A model generated the notes under the pieces. That model made no database searches. It was given only the letters and a program-made list of their open reading frames with translations, and was not told the origin of the DNA. From Micromonospora sp. RHAY321 (GTDB lineage Bacteria > Actinomycetota > Actinomycetes > Mycobacteriales > Micromonosporaceae), in NCBI RefSeq assembly GCF_023896955.1, contig NZ_JAMHIW010000021.1, forward strand, positions 1 to 64,000: DNA of 64,000 nt. Direction: 5' to 3'. The translations under genes were made by a program, and so were the position numbers. Positions 44,156 to 52,294 of the stretch are shown one piece after another. The number at the start of each line of letters is the position of its first letter. The first letter of the stretch is position 1.

Positions 44156-45244
44156 TCAGTCGCCGGCCGTCGTCGCATCGGCCGGATCGGCCGCCGGACG
44201 GCGAGTCTCCGGCAGTCGGGCCGCACCGCCGGCCTCCGCCGAGGCGGCACCGGACGAAGCGACGTTGACCGGCGTGGGACCGGCCGGGGCGGTGGGGCCG
44301 GCGGCGAGGAACGCCTCAGCCCACCGGCCGACCTCGTCGAAGACCTTCCGGCGTACGGCGGGGCCGGAGAGCGTGAGGTCGTGCAGCCCGCCGTCGAAGC
44401 GGGCCAGGGTGACGTGGCGGCCGAGCCGGGGCGCGTACCGGACCATGTGCTCGACGTCCAGCACGGCGTCGGCCAGGGTCGCGTTGTCGTGCCACCGGGT
44501 GCCCCGGAAGGAGCGGGTCGAGCAGGCCAGCAGCACCGGCACCTGGATGTCCAGCCCGGCGCGCAGCCGGCGCTGGCCGGTGCGGATCGCGTTCAGCCAG
44601 CCGGCCCGGACCGGGAACCCGGCCAGCGGCTTCCACGCCAGGTCGTAGGTCCACTCGCCGCGGTGGTCGGCGTGGATGCTCTCGCCGTACACCGTGCCCA
44701 GCCCGAACGGCAGGATGCGGTGCGGCGCCCTGCGGCCCAGCCGGGAGGCGGCGGCCGCGAGGGGTCGACGCACGGCCCAGGGGGCGTTGAGGTCGAAGAA
44801 GGGGCTGTTGAGCACCAGGCCGTCGATGGTGCCGGTGTCGCGGCGGGCGTCCGCCCAGAGCGAGATGATCAGGCCGCCGGTGGAGTGGCCCATCGCCAGC
44901 AGGGTGTCGTGCCCGTCGTCCCTGCGGATGATCTCGGCGGCGGCGTCCAGCTCGGGGAAGTAGTCGCTGATGTCCTGGCAGAAGTTCGGGGTCTGGTGCG
45001 GGAGCAGGCTGCGGCCGTACTTACGCAGGTCGAGGGCGTAGAAGTCCCAGCCCCGCTCGGCGAAGAAGTCGGCCAGGTGGGTCTGGAAGAAGTAGTCGAC
45101 GAAGCCGTGCACGTAGAGCACTGCCCGCCCGGTGGGGCGCTCGGCCCGCCGCCGGACCAGGGTCGCGACGACCGGTCCCTCGTCGTCGGTGCCCAGGTCG
45201 ATCGTCTGCCGCTCGTACGGCGGCCCCAACACGTCCGGTTCCAC
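44156..45244 (-). CDS. Alpha/beta hydrolase (serine lipase/esterase-like)
   Basis: A 362-aa hydrolase of the serine aminopeptidase/monoacylglycerol lipase group. VLYVHGFVDYFFQTHLADFFAERG is the oxyanion HG part, nucleophile S121 sits in GHSTGG, and the Asp and His lie in ARFDGGLHDLTLS near the C-terminus. The last 50 residues are a Pro/Ala tail. TAGCGT lies 7 nt before GTG 45244, so leaderless. Upstream is the palindromic element at 45317. Confidence 0.88.
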   Translation of the reverse strand: MEPDVLGPPYERQTIDLGTDDEGPVVATLVRRRAERPTGRAVLYVHGFVDYFFQTHLADFFAERGWDFYALDLRKYGRSLLPHQTPNFCQDISDYFPELDAAAEIIRRDDGHDTLLAMGHSTGGLIISLWADARRDTGTIDGLVLNSPFFDLNAPWAVRRPLAAAASRLGRRAPHRILPFGLGTVYGESIHADHRGEWTYDLAWKPLAGFPVRAGWLNAIRTGQRRLRAGLDIQVPVLLACSTRSFRGTRWHDNATLADAVLDVEHMVRYAPRLGRHVTLARFDGGLHDLTLSGPAVRRKVFDEVGRWAEAFLAAGPTAPAGPTPVNVASSGAASAEAGGAARLPETRRPAADPADATTAGD

Positions 45245-45316
45245 GCTCGCGACGCTACGCCGGGACGCTACCCAGCGGTAGCCCCGCGCCTCCCCGCCCC
45301 GCGCACCTCTCCGCGC

Positions 45317-45389
45317 CGCGATCTTGCACTTGTTGCCTCCTCATAGCGCGTAAAAGGCGCGAAACGAGGTTCGAAAGTGCAAGATCGCG
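45317..45389. repeat. 73-bp palindromic element with 15-bp inverted termini
   Basis: CGCGATCTTGCACTT and AAGTGCAAGATCGCG are perfect inverted ends; inside, CCTC/GAGG and GCGC/GCGC can extend the hairpin. It lies between the hpf gene and the alpha/beta hydrolase gene. It looks like a short intergenic repeat of Micromonosporaceae (REP or non-autonomous element). It may serve as a terminator for hpf. Confidence 0.75.
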
Positions 45390-45402
45390 GGACGCGGCGA
45401 GG

Positions 45403-45831
45403 TTAGGCCGTTTCCGCGTCGGCTCGGATCGGGTCGGCGGCCGGGAGGGCCTCGGCCTCCTCGGCCGGGTCCGGCTGGCTGACGTCGCGCAGGTGCTTGT
45501 TGTGCCGGGGCTCCTGGCGGGTCTTCGCGTCGTTGAGCCGCCGGCGCAGGTCGTCGCGGACGTCGTTGAGCGCGGCGTGCAGGTCCTCCTCCGCCGAGGT
45601 GGTGACGATCTTCTGCCGGCCGGCGATCCAGCACTCCAGGGTCACCTTCTGCCCCCGAGCCTCCCGGTCCTTCACCGACACCTCCAGCTCGGTGGCGTCG
45701 GCGTGGAAGCCGGCGAGCCGGGAGTCGAGGGTGGCGAACTGTTCGGCGATCCAGTTGCGGTCGCCCTGCGAGAACCCGGTGCCCACCCGCAGGCACTCGG
45801 CCACGGTGGCCGGGTTCGCCACGGCGCTCAT
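45403..45831 (-). CDS. HPF/RaiA-family ribosome-associated protein
   Basis: A 142-aa protein with an HPF-like core: NWIAEQFATLDSRLAGFHADATELEVSVKDREARGQKVTLECWIAGRQKIVTTSAEEDLHAALNDVRDDLRRRLNDAK. It should bind the small subunit and silence or protect ribosomes in stress. It lacks the long C-terminal dimerisation domain of long-form HPF. ATG 45831 overlaps a 16-codon leader ORF by 4 nt (ATGA). Confidence 0.8.
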   Translation of the reverse strand: MSAVANPATVAECLRVGTGFSQGDRNWIAEQFATLDSRLAGFHADATELEVSVKDREARGQKVTLECWIAGRQKIVTTSAEEDLHAALNDVRDDLRRRLNDAKTRQEPRHNKHLRDVSQPDPAEEAEALPAADPIRADAETA

Positions 45832-45878
45832 CGCTGCGCCTCGGAAGCGGTTGCGGAGCCGATGGTGGTGATCATCAT
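45828..45878 (-). CDS. 16-aa leader ORF overlapping hpf
   Basis: ATG 45878 follows AGAGG and encodes MMITTIGSATASEAQR; its TGA overlaps the hpf start (ATGA). The coupled arrangement suggests hpf translation depends on reading this peptide. No attenuator peptide pattern (runs of one codon) is present. Confidence 0.45.
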   Translation of the reverse strand: MMITTIGSATASEAQR

Positions 45879-46121
45879 GGCGCTGACCTCTCGTCGACGT
45901 GGAGCTGTCGGTTGTGCCTTGATCAAGTCCATACCCAGTTCGGTCGGATCCGGAACCGCCGGGTTGGCCGTACCACAGTCGGGGCGTGATCAGGGCGTTG
46001 TCCACAGGCGGCTTCGTCGTCCACAGATCGGGGTGGGGGTGCTGGTGGCGGCGGCCCGTACCGCCCAGGCTCGGTGTCGAGTCGACTCGCGCTGGCAGGC
46101 CCCCGATCCCCTGGAGGGACG

Positions 46122-46862
46122 ATGTTCGACACCTACGTAACGATTGTCGGCAATGTGCTGACCACGCCCGAGTGGCGGCGTACCACCCAGAGCAACACCC
46201 TGGTGGCCAACTTCAAGGTCGCCTCCACCGCCCGCCGGCTCGACCGGGACTCCGGCCGCTGGGTCGACGGCAATTCGCTCCGCGTCCGCGTCAACTGCTG
46301 GCGCAAGCTCGCCGAAGGCGTGGCGGCCTCGGTGATGGTGGGGGACCCGGTGGTGGTCTGCGGCCGGCTCTACACCCGGGACTGGACCGACGACGCCGGC
46401 AACCACCGCACCCTCTACGAGCTGGAGGCCGTCGCCGTCGGTCACGACCTGTCCCGGGGGCGTGCCCGGTTCCTGCGCAACCGGCCCAGCATGACCACCA
46501 GCACGGTGGAGGACGCGGACGCGGAGAGCCGGGTGCACGGCGAGCCCACGGAGCCCGTGCCGGCCGGGCAGGCGCCCGTCCTGCCCGACGACCGCCCGCT
46601 GGACGACGACTTCGAGCTGCCCGACTTCGGAGCGCGGCACACCGGCCCGTTCACCGCCGGCCCGCTCGACGACGACCCTGTCGGCGCCGACGGTGCGCAG
46701 GGCGGTGACGCTGACGACGAGCTGGCCATGTCGCCCGGGGCGGACGACGACGACCCCGACGGCGACCCGGACGACGAGTTGGCCCCGGTGCCGGACGAGG
46801 CGGGCCCCACGCCGTCCGCCCGTGGGCGGCGCGGCCGGGGGAGGGTGCCGCAGCCGGCGTGA
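46122..46862 (+). CDS. ssb: Single-stranded DNA-binding protein paralogue
   Basis: The OB-fold N-terminus (1-115) is typical SSB: MFDTYVTIVGNVLTTPEWRRTTQSNTLVANFKVAST and LRVRVNCWRKLAEGVAASVMVGDPVVVCGRL. The long tail (about 120-246) is rich in Asp/Glu, but ends GRRGRGRVPQPA and lacks the acidic DDDIPF tip that recruits repair proteins. It is probably a second SSB (SsbB-like, e.g. for sporulation or competence-like roles), not the replication SSB. GGAGGGAC precedes the ATG. Divergent from hpf. Confidence 0.85.
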   Translation: MFDTYVTIVGNVLTTPEWRRTTQSNTLVANFKVASTARRLDRDSGRWVDGNSLRVRVNCWRKLAEGVAASVMVGDPVVVCGRLYTRDWTDDAGNHRTLYELEAVAVGHDLSRGRARFLRNRPSMTTSTVEDADAESRVHGEPTEPVPAGQAPVLPDDRPLDDDFELPDFGARHTGPFTAGPLDDDPVGADGAQGGDADDELAMSPGADDDDPDGDPDDELAPVPDEAGPTPSARGRRGRGRVPQPA

Positions 46863-46902
46863 CCCTCGGCCCGCCCAGTTCCGACGGCACGTCACGACGG
46901 GG

Positions 46903-46937
46903 GCGGGGTGGCGACGCGACCGGCGTCGTCACCCCGC
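46903..46937 (+). terminator. Terminator after ssb
   Basis: GCGGGGTGGCGACGC and GCGTCGTCACCCCGC form a 15-bp stem with one mismatch. The rest of the 245-bp gap before cobD holds TAGGCT (47089-47094), a probable -10 box; no cobalamin-riboswitch core is seen. Confidence 0.7.
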
Positions 46938-47106
46938 GTGACAGCAGGGGGCCGAGCCTCGGCTCGCGCCGGCGGGGCGGTTCACCGATGTGCCGGGCCG
47001 GGTCGCCGGTGCGGCGGCTCGCCGTGCGGGCGACGGTCCGTGGGATCACGGAACGCGACTGGCCCGGTCGGTTCCCGGGGTGCTCGTCTAGGCTGGCCGG
47101 CCGGAG

Positions 47107-48210
47107 GTGGTGCGCGTGCGACGGACAGCACCGGTGGCGAACGCGGTGGGGCTGCTGGCCGGGTACGCGCTGGACAGGCTGCTCGGCGACCCTCGCCGGT
47201 GGCACCCGGTGGCCGGCTTCGGGCAGGCCGCCGGCGCGCTGGAGCGTCGGCTCTACCGGCCGGACTCGACGGCCGGTGCGGCGTTCACCGCGCTGGCCGT
47301 GGGCGGGCCGGTCCTGCTCGGAGCGGTCGCCGCGGCGGCCACCCGGCACCGGCCGGTGACGCGGGCGGTGCTCGTGGCCGCCGGCACCTGGACCGTGCTC
47401 GGCGGTCGCACGCTGCGACACGAGGCCACGGTGATGGGGCGGACGCTGCGCGACGGTGACCTGCCCGCCGCCCGCCAGCGGCTCGGGCACCTCTGCGGCC
47501 GGGACCCGTCGACCCTCGACGAGTCGGAGCTGGCCCGGGCCACCGTCGAGTCGGTGGCGGAGAACACCTCCGACGCGGTGGTCGCCCCGCTGGTCTGGGG
47601 TGCGGTCGCCGGCCTGCCCGGCCTGCTCGGCTACCGCGCAGCCAACACCCTCGACGCGATGGTCGGCCACCGGTCGGCCCGCTACGCCCGGTTCGGCACC
47701 CCCGCGGCCCGCCTCGACGACCTTCTCAACCTGGTGCCGTCCCGGCTGACCGGGCTGCTCACCGTCGCCGTCGCGCCGGTCGCGAACGGCGACCGGGACC
47801 GGGCCTGGCAGGTGTGGCGGCGCGACCGCAACGACCACCCGAGCCCCAACGCCGGGCAGTGCGAGGCGGCGATGGCCGGTGCCCTCGGCGTCCGCCTCGG
47901 TGGCCGCAACGTCTACTTCGGGCGCTCCGAGGTCCGCCCGTTCCTGGGTGACGGCCCGCGCCCCGAGGCGCGGCACCTGAAGCGGGCCGCCCGGATCTCC
48001 GGCGCCGTCGGCCTGGCCGCCCTGGGGCTGGCCGCCGCCTACCCGTTGACCGTCGGACGTCTGGCCGGCGCCATCGGCCGGCGCGCGCTGATCGCCACCG
48101 TCGGTGGGCGCGGATCGGGCGGTGTCGTGGACCGGCGCGTGCCGGGCGGTTCAGGCGGGCGACCCCGCGGACGGGGAGTCGTCGCGGCGCGGCAGGGGAG
48201 CGGGTGGTGA
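47107..48210 (+). CDS. cobD: Adenosylcobinamide-phosphate synthase CobD
   Basis: Attaches aminopropanol phosphate to adenosylcobyric acid. About 367 aa with membrane helices and family motifs: LLAGYALDRLLGDPRRWHPVAGFG at the N-terminus, VESVAENTSDAVVAPLVWGA (ENTSD), and NDHPSPNAGQCEAAMAGALGVRLGG (PSPNAGW-like). The start may be GTG 47107 or GTG 47116, the latter with GGAGG 8 nt upstream. It overlaps cobQ by 4 nt. Confidence 0.94.
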   Translation: MVRVRRTAPVANAVGLLAGYALDRLLGDPRRWHPVAGFGQAAGALERRLYRPDSTAGAAFTALAVGGPVLLGAVAAAATRHRPVTRAVLVAAGTWTVLGGRTLRHEATVMGRTLRDGDLPAARQRLGHLCGRDPSTLDESELARATVESVAENTSDAVVAPLVWGAVAGLPGLLGYRAANTLDAMVGHRSARYARFGTPAARLDDLLNLVPSRLTGLLTVAVAPVANGDRDRAWQVWRRDRNDHPSPNAGQCEAAMAGALGVRLGGRNVYFGRSEVRPFLGDGPRPEARHLKRAARISGAVGLAALGLAAAYPLTVGRLAGAIGRRALIATVGGRGSGGVVDRRVPGGSGGRPRGRGVVAARQGSGW

Positions 48211-49748
48211 GCGGCGGGCTGCTGGTCGCCGGCACCACCTCCGACGCCGGTAAGAGCGTGCTCACCGCCGGCATCTGCCGGTGGCTGCACCGGCAGGGCG
48301 TGAAGGTGGCGCCGTTCAAGGCGCAGAACATGTCGAACAATTCGGCGGTCGTGGTCGGGCCGGACGGGCGCGGCGGCGAGATCGGCCGGGCCCAGGCCAT
48401 GCAGGCCGCCGCGTGCGGGCTCGCCCCGGACCTGCGCTTCAACCCGGTGCTGCTCAAGCCGGGCAGCGATCTGGCCAGCCAGGTGGTGCTGCTCGGCGAG
48501 GCGGTCGACACGATCACCGCCGGCACCTTCCGGCAGCTGCGTCCCCGGCTCGCCGAGACCGCGTACGCGGCGCTGGCCGAGCTGCGGGAGGCGTACGACG
48601 TGGTGATCTGCGAGGGCGCCGGCAGCCCGGCGGAGATCAATCTGCGTGCCGGTGACTACGTCAACATGGGGCTGGCCCGGCACGCCAACCTGCCCACCAT
48701 CGTGGTCGGCGACATCGACCGGGGCGGTGTGTTCGCCTCGATGTTCGGCACCGTGGCCCTGCTCGACCCGGCCGACCAGGCGCTGGTCGCCGGCTTCGTC
48801 ATCAACAAGTTCCGGGGTGACCTCGGCCTGCTCCAGCCGGGGCTGGACATGCTGCGACACGTCACCGGCCGCCCCACGTACGGGGTGCTGCCCTGGTCGC
48901 TCGACCTGTGGCTCGACGCCGAGGACTCCCTCGCCTACGGCCGGGTGCTCGGTCGGCCGGCGGCCCCGCACGGCACCGAATGGCTGGACGTCGCCGTCGT
49001 CCGGCTGCCCCGGATCAGCAACGCCACCGACGTGGAGGCGCTGGCCACCGAGCCGGGCGTCCGGGTCCGCCTCACCGTCGAACCGGCCGAGCTGGCCGCC
49101 GCCGACCTGGTCGTCCTGCCCGGTTCCAAGTCGACCGTGGCGGACCTCGCGTGGCTCCGGGAAACCGGTCTGGCCGACGCGGTCGTCGCGCACGCGGCGG
49201 CCGGCAAGCCACTGCTCGGCATCTGCGGCGGCTTCCAGATGCTCGGCCGGGCCATCCACGACCCGGTGGAGAGCCGCCAGGGCAGCGTCGCGGGCCTCGA
49301 CCTGCTACCCATCGAGATCACCTTCGATCCGCGCAAGACCGTCCGGCAGTCGGTGGGCACCGCTGGCGACGGCCTGCCGGTGCGCGGCTACGAGATCCAC
49401 CACGGGTACGTCTCCCACGCCGATCCCGCCCTGACCCCGCTGTTGACCCAGGCCGGTGGCGCCGGCGAGGGTGCGGTGCTCGGCGCCGTACACGGCACGC
49501 ACTGGCACGGCACGTTCGAATCCGACGGGTTCCGTCGCCGATTCCTCACCGAGGCGGCCCGGCTGGCCGGGCGCACCGGGTTCCGGGTCGCACCGGACAC
49601 CAGCTTCGCCGCCGCCCGGGAACGCTCGCTCGACCTGCTCGGTGACCTGGTCGAGGAACACCTCGACACCGACGCACTCTGGCGCCTCGTCGAGACCGGC
49701 CCACCCCCCGGCCTGCCCTTCATCCCGCCCGGTCCGCCGCCGGCCTGA
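48207..49748 (+). CDS. cobQ: Cobyric acid synthase CobQ
   Basis: Glutamine-dependent amidation of the b, d, e and g side chains of adenosylcobyrinic acid a,c-diamide. About 513 aa: the N-terminal ATP-binding part (GTTSDAGKSVLTAGICRWLHRQGVKVAPFKAQNMSNNS) and the C-terminal glutaminase (LLGICGGFQMLG with the Cys nucleophile near residue 339, and a His in EIHHGY/HGTHWHG). GTG 48207 overlaps the cobD stop (GTGA); GTG 48204 is possible. Confidence 0.95.
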   Translation: MSGGLLVAGTTSDAGKSVLTAGICRWLHRQGVKVAPFKAQNMSNNSAVVVGPDGRGGEIGRAQAMQAAACGLAPDLRFNPVLLKPGSDLASQVVLLGEAVDTITAGTFRQLRPRLAETAYAALAELREAYDVVICEGAGSPAEINLRAGDYVNMGLARHANLPTIVVGDIDRGGVFASMFGTVALLDPADQALVAGFVINKFRGDLGLLQPGLDMLRHVTGRPTYGVLPWSLDLWLDAEDSLAYGRVLGRPAAPHGTEWLDVAVVRLPRISNATDVEALATEPGVRVRLTVEPAELAAADLVVLPGSKSTVADLAWLRETGLADAVVAHAAAGKPLLGICGGFQMLGRAIHDPVESRQGSVAGLDLLPIEITFDPRKTVRQSVGTAGDGLPVRGYEIHHGYVSHADPALTPLLTQAGGAGEGAVLGAVHGTHWHGTFESDGFRRRFLTEAARLAGRTGFRVAPDTSFAAARERSLDLLGDLVEEHLDTDALWRLVETGPPPGLPFIPPGPPPA

Positions 49749-49760
49749 CCGGCTCGGGGG

Positions 49761-50177
49761 TCAGAGGCGGATGTCGGCGGGGCGGTCGGTGGTGGGAAGA
49801 CCGGCGGCGAGCCACGCGTCGACGCCGCCGATCATGTCGGTGGCGCGGCGCAGCCCGAGGGTCTGCAAACTGGCGGCGGCCAGGCTGGAGCTGTAACCCT
49901 GCCGGCACACCAGCACGATCTCCCGGTCGTAGGCGGTGGCCTCGGGAATGCGCCAGGCGCTGGCCGGATCGAGCCGCCACTCCAGCACCGTCCGGTCGAT
50001 GACGACCGCCCCGGGCAGGTCGCCCTGTTCGCGGCGCTGCATCTCGGTACGGGTGTCGACCAGCAGCGCGCCGCCGCGGACCGCCTCGACGGTCTGCTGC
50101 GGAGTCAGTCGGTGCAGCCCGGCGCGGGCCTGTTCGAGCAGGGCGTCGATACCGGGGCTCATCACGTCTCGGAGCAC
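49761..50177 (-). CDS. Rhodanese-domain protein
   Basis: A 138-aa single rhodanese domain. DTRTEMQRREQGDLPGAVVIDRTVLEW and VCRQGYSSSLAAASLQTLG carry the active-site Cys91 and loop for persulfide chemistry. GTG 50177 lies 6 nt after CATGAT, suggesting leaderless transcription; ATG 50162 (MSPGID) is an alternative. It converges on cobQ with a 12-bp gap. Confidence 0.85.
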   Translation of the reverse strand: MLRDVMSPGIDALLEQARAGLHRLTPQQTVEAVRGGALLVDTRTEMQRREQGDLPGAVVIDRTVLEWRLDPASAWRIPEATAYDREIVLVCRQGYSSSLAAASLQTLGLRRATDMIGGVDAWLAAGLPTTDRPADIRL

Positions 50178-50349
50178 CACCCGATCATGCCGATTCGGGT
50201 GCACGTCCGGCGGCGAACGGGGCGGGCATCACCCGTCGTCGCACCAAATCCCCCGGACGTGACGGTGCCCCGGCGGTGGCGGTTGGCCGGACGGGCGAGC
50301 GGCCAGCGCGGACCGCGACCGCCACGTCGGCGAGGGTCATACTTCGGTC

Positions 50350-51051
50350 GTGCACCACGTCGCCAACGGAGGGGGCCGCGAGCCCGTGGACGTCGGCGGG
50401 GCGGCTGCGAGGGCCTCGGTCGACGTACCGACGGTGGTGGTCGTCGAGGCGTACGCCGAGCTGGCCCGTCGGGTGCTCGCGGGCCCGGCGCGGTTGGGGC
50501 GGACCCGGCTGGTGGCGGTCGACGGGCCGAGTGGCGCGGGCAAGAGCAGCTTCGCCGCGCACCTCGCGGATGCCCTGGCGGTGCTGGCCGGCGGCGATCG
50601 GCCGCCGGTGGTGCACACCGACGACCTGCTCGACGGTTGGGATGACCAGCTCACCTTCTGGCCCCGCCTGGACGAGCAGGTGCTGACCCCGCTGCGCGTC
50701 GGGCGGCCCGGCGCCTACCGGCGCTACAGCTGGGTCCGGCGCTGCTTCCTGCCCCGCCCGGTCCCGGTGCCGGCCGCGCCGGTGCTGATCCTGGAGGGCG
50801 TCAGCGCCGCGCGCGCCCTCGTCCGGCCGGAGCTGAGCCTGGCCGTCTTCGTGACCGCGCCCGCGCCGCTGCGGCTGGCCCGCGCGGTCACCCGGGACGG
50901 GCAGGAGATCCTGCCCGAGCTGCGCCGCTGGCACGCGGGGGAGCGGGTGCACTTCGCCGCCGACGACACGGCAAACCGCGCCGACCTGGTGGTCGACGGC
51001 GCGCCGGTCCTGCCACACGACGCGAACCGGTACTACGTGCGGATCCGCTGA
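50350..51051 (+). CDS. Uridine-kinase-like P-loop protein
   Basis: A 233-aa P-loop kinase: GPSGAGKSS (59-67) with the lid and substrate elements VHTDDLLDGWDD, FLPRPVPVPAAPVLILEGVSAARA and VTRDGQ. It resembles uridine kinase/phosphoribulokinase-type proteins, but the acceptor is not certain. CATACT lies 6 nt before GTG 50350, so the start is set there. Alone on its strand. Confidence 0.8.
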   Translation: MHHVANGGGREPVDVGGAAARASVDVPTVVVVEAYAELARRVLAGPARLGRTRLVAVDGPSGAGKSSFAAHLADALAVLAGGDRPPVVHTDDLLDGWDDQLTFWPRLDEQVLTPLRVGRPGAYRRYSWVRRCFLPRPVPVPAAPVLILEGVSAARALVRPELSLAVFVTAPAPLRLARAVTRDGQEILPELRRWHAGERVHFAADDTANRADLVVDGAPVLPHDANRYYVRIR

Positions 51052-51127
51052 GCGGGGCATGGACGTCCGCCACCGGCTGCGGCACGATGCGTGAAGGCCC
51101 AGGGGCGCGGCGAACGGGGGACTCATC

Positions 51128-52273
51128 ATGTCGGCAACGGACACGCCCGCGCGGCGCCGGATCACCCTCACCGGCATCAGCTCGCGGGCCTGGGAGCATC
51201 CGGCCGACCGCGGCGCCCTGGTGGCGCTGCGCGAGCTGCGCGGGTTCGACGACGTGGTGCGGGCGTTCTTCGGCATGTGGAACGAGCGGGGCTTCCGGCT
51301 CTCCGTCCTGGCCTCCGGCATCCGCGTCGACCACCGGCAGTATCCGGCGGTGTGGCAGCGCTACACCGAGGCCGCCGCGGCGCTCGACGTGGCCGAGCTG
51401 CCCGAGCTGTACGTGACCCAGTCGCCCTGGCTGGGCGCCGAGGCGGTCGGCCTGGAGCGGCCGTTCGTCGTGCTGAACTCCGCCTGCGTCCAGCAGCTCG
51501 ACGAGGACGAGCTGCGCTGCCTGCTCGGCCACGAGTTGGGGCACGTCGGCAGTGGGCACGCGGTCTACAAGACGATGCTGATGATCCTCACCAGGTGGGC
51601 GGCCAACCTGAGCTGGTTGCCGGTCGGCGCGATCGCGCTGCGGGCGATCATCGCGGCGATGCTGGAGTGGTGGCGCAAGGCGGAACTCTCCGCCGACCGG
51701 GCCGGCCTGCTCGCCGGGCAGGACCCGGCGGCCGCGCTGCGCCTGCTGATGAAGCTCGCCGGTGGTGGCGACCTGTCGCAGATCGACACCACCGCCTTCC
51801 TGGAGCAGGCCGCCGAGTACGCCGGTGGCGGCGACCTGCGGGACAGCCTGCACAAGATCCGGATGACGGCGTGGAGCACCCATCCGGCGCCGGTGGCGCG
51901 GGCTGCCCAGTTGCGGCAGTGGATCGACGCCGGCGCGTACGGGCGGGTGCTGGCCGGCGACTACCCGCGCCGCGACGACGACGGCTCGACCAGCGTCTCG
52001 GAGGAGATCAAGGCGGCCGCCGACTCGTACCGCGAGGAGTTCAGCCGGTCCACCGACCCGCTGGTCGGGTTGCTGCGTCGGCTCGGCGACGGCGCCAGCG
52101 ACGTCGGCGAGTGGGTGGGCGGCACCGCCGGTCGGGCCCGCTCCTGGATGGATGCCGCCACCGAGGCGGCCGCCCGCGCACACCGCGCCGGCCGGGCAGC
52201 GCCCGGTGCCCCGGCGGGTGCCGCCTCCCCGGGCGCCGGTGACGGTACGGGCTCGGCCGGCACGCCGGGGTAA
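51128..52273 (+). CDS. M48-family zinc metallopeptidase
   Basis: A 381-aa peptidase related to HtpX/Ste24. H135, E136 and H139 form HELGH, with the third ligand Glu in WRKAELSADRAG. A hydrophobic segment (WAANLSWLPVGAIALRAIIAAML) follows the zinc motif, and the C-terminal 110 residues are Ala/Gly-rich. It is likely an inner-membrane quality-control protease. GGGGGACTC precedes the ATG. Confidence 0.88.
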   Translation: MSATDTPARRRITLTGISSRAWEHPADRGALVALRELRGFDDVVRAFFGMWNERGFRLSVLASGIRVDHRQYPAVWQRYTEAAAALDVAELPELYVTQSPWLGAEAVGLERPFVVLNSACVQQLDEDELRCLLGHELGHVGSGHAVYKTMLMILTRWAANLSWLPVGAIALRAIIAAMLEWWRKAELSADRAGLLAGQDPAAALRLLMKLAGGGDLSQIDTTAFLEQAAEYAGGGDLRDSLHKIRMTAWSTHPAPVARAAQLRQWIDAGAYGRVLAGDYPRRDDDGSTSVSEEIKAAADSYREEFSRSTDPLVGLLRRLGDGASDVGEWVGGTAGRARSWMDAATEAAARAHRAGRAAPGAPAGAASPGAGDGTGSAGTPG

Positions 52274-52294
52274 GGCCGGCATACGATGCCGGTC

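Noticed and set aside
46863..47106. Cobalamin riboswitch before cobD
   Set aside because: I looked for the conserved B12-box core and did not see it; the region holds the ssb terminator and a TAGGCT promoter box.
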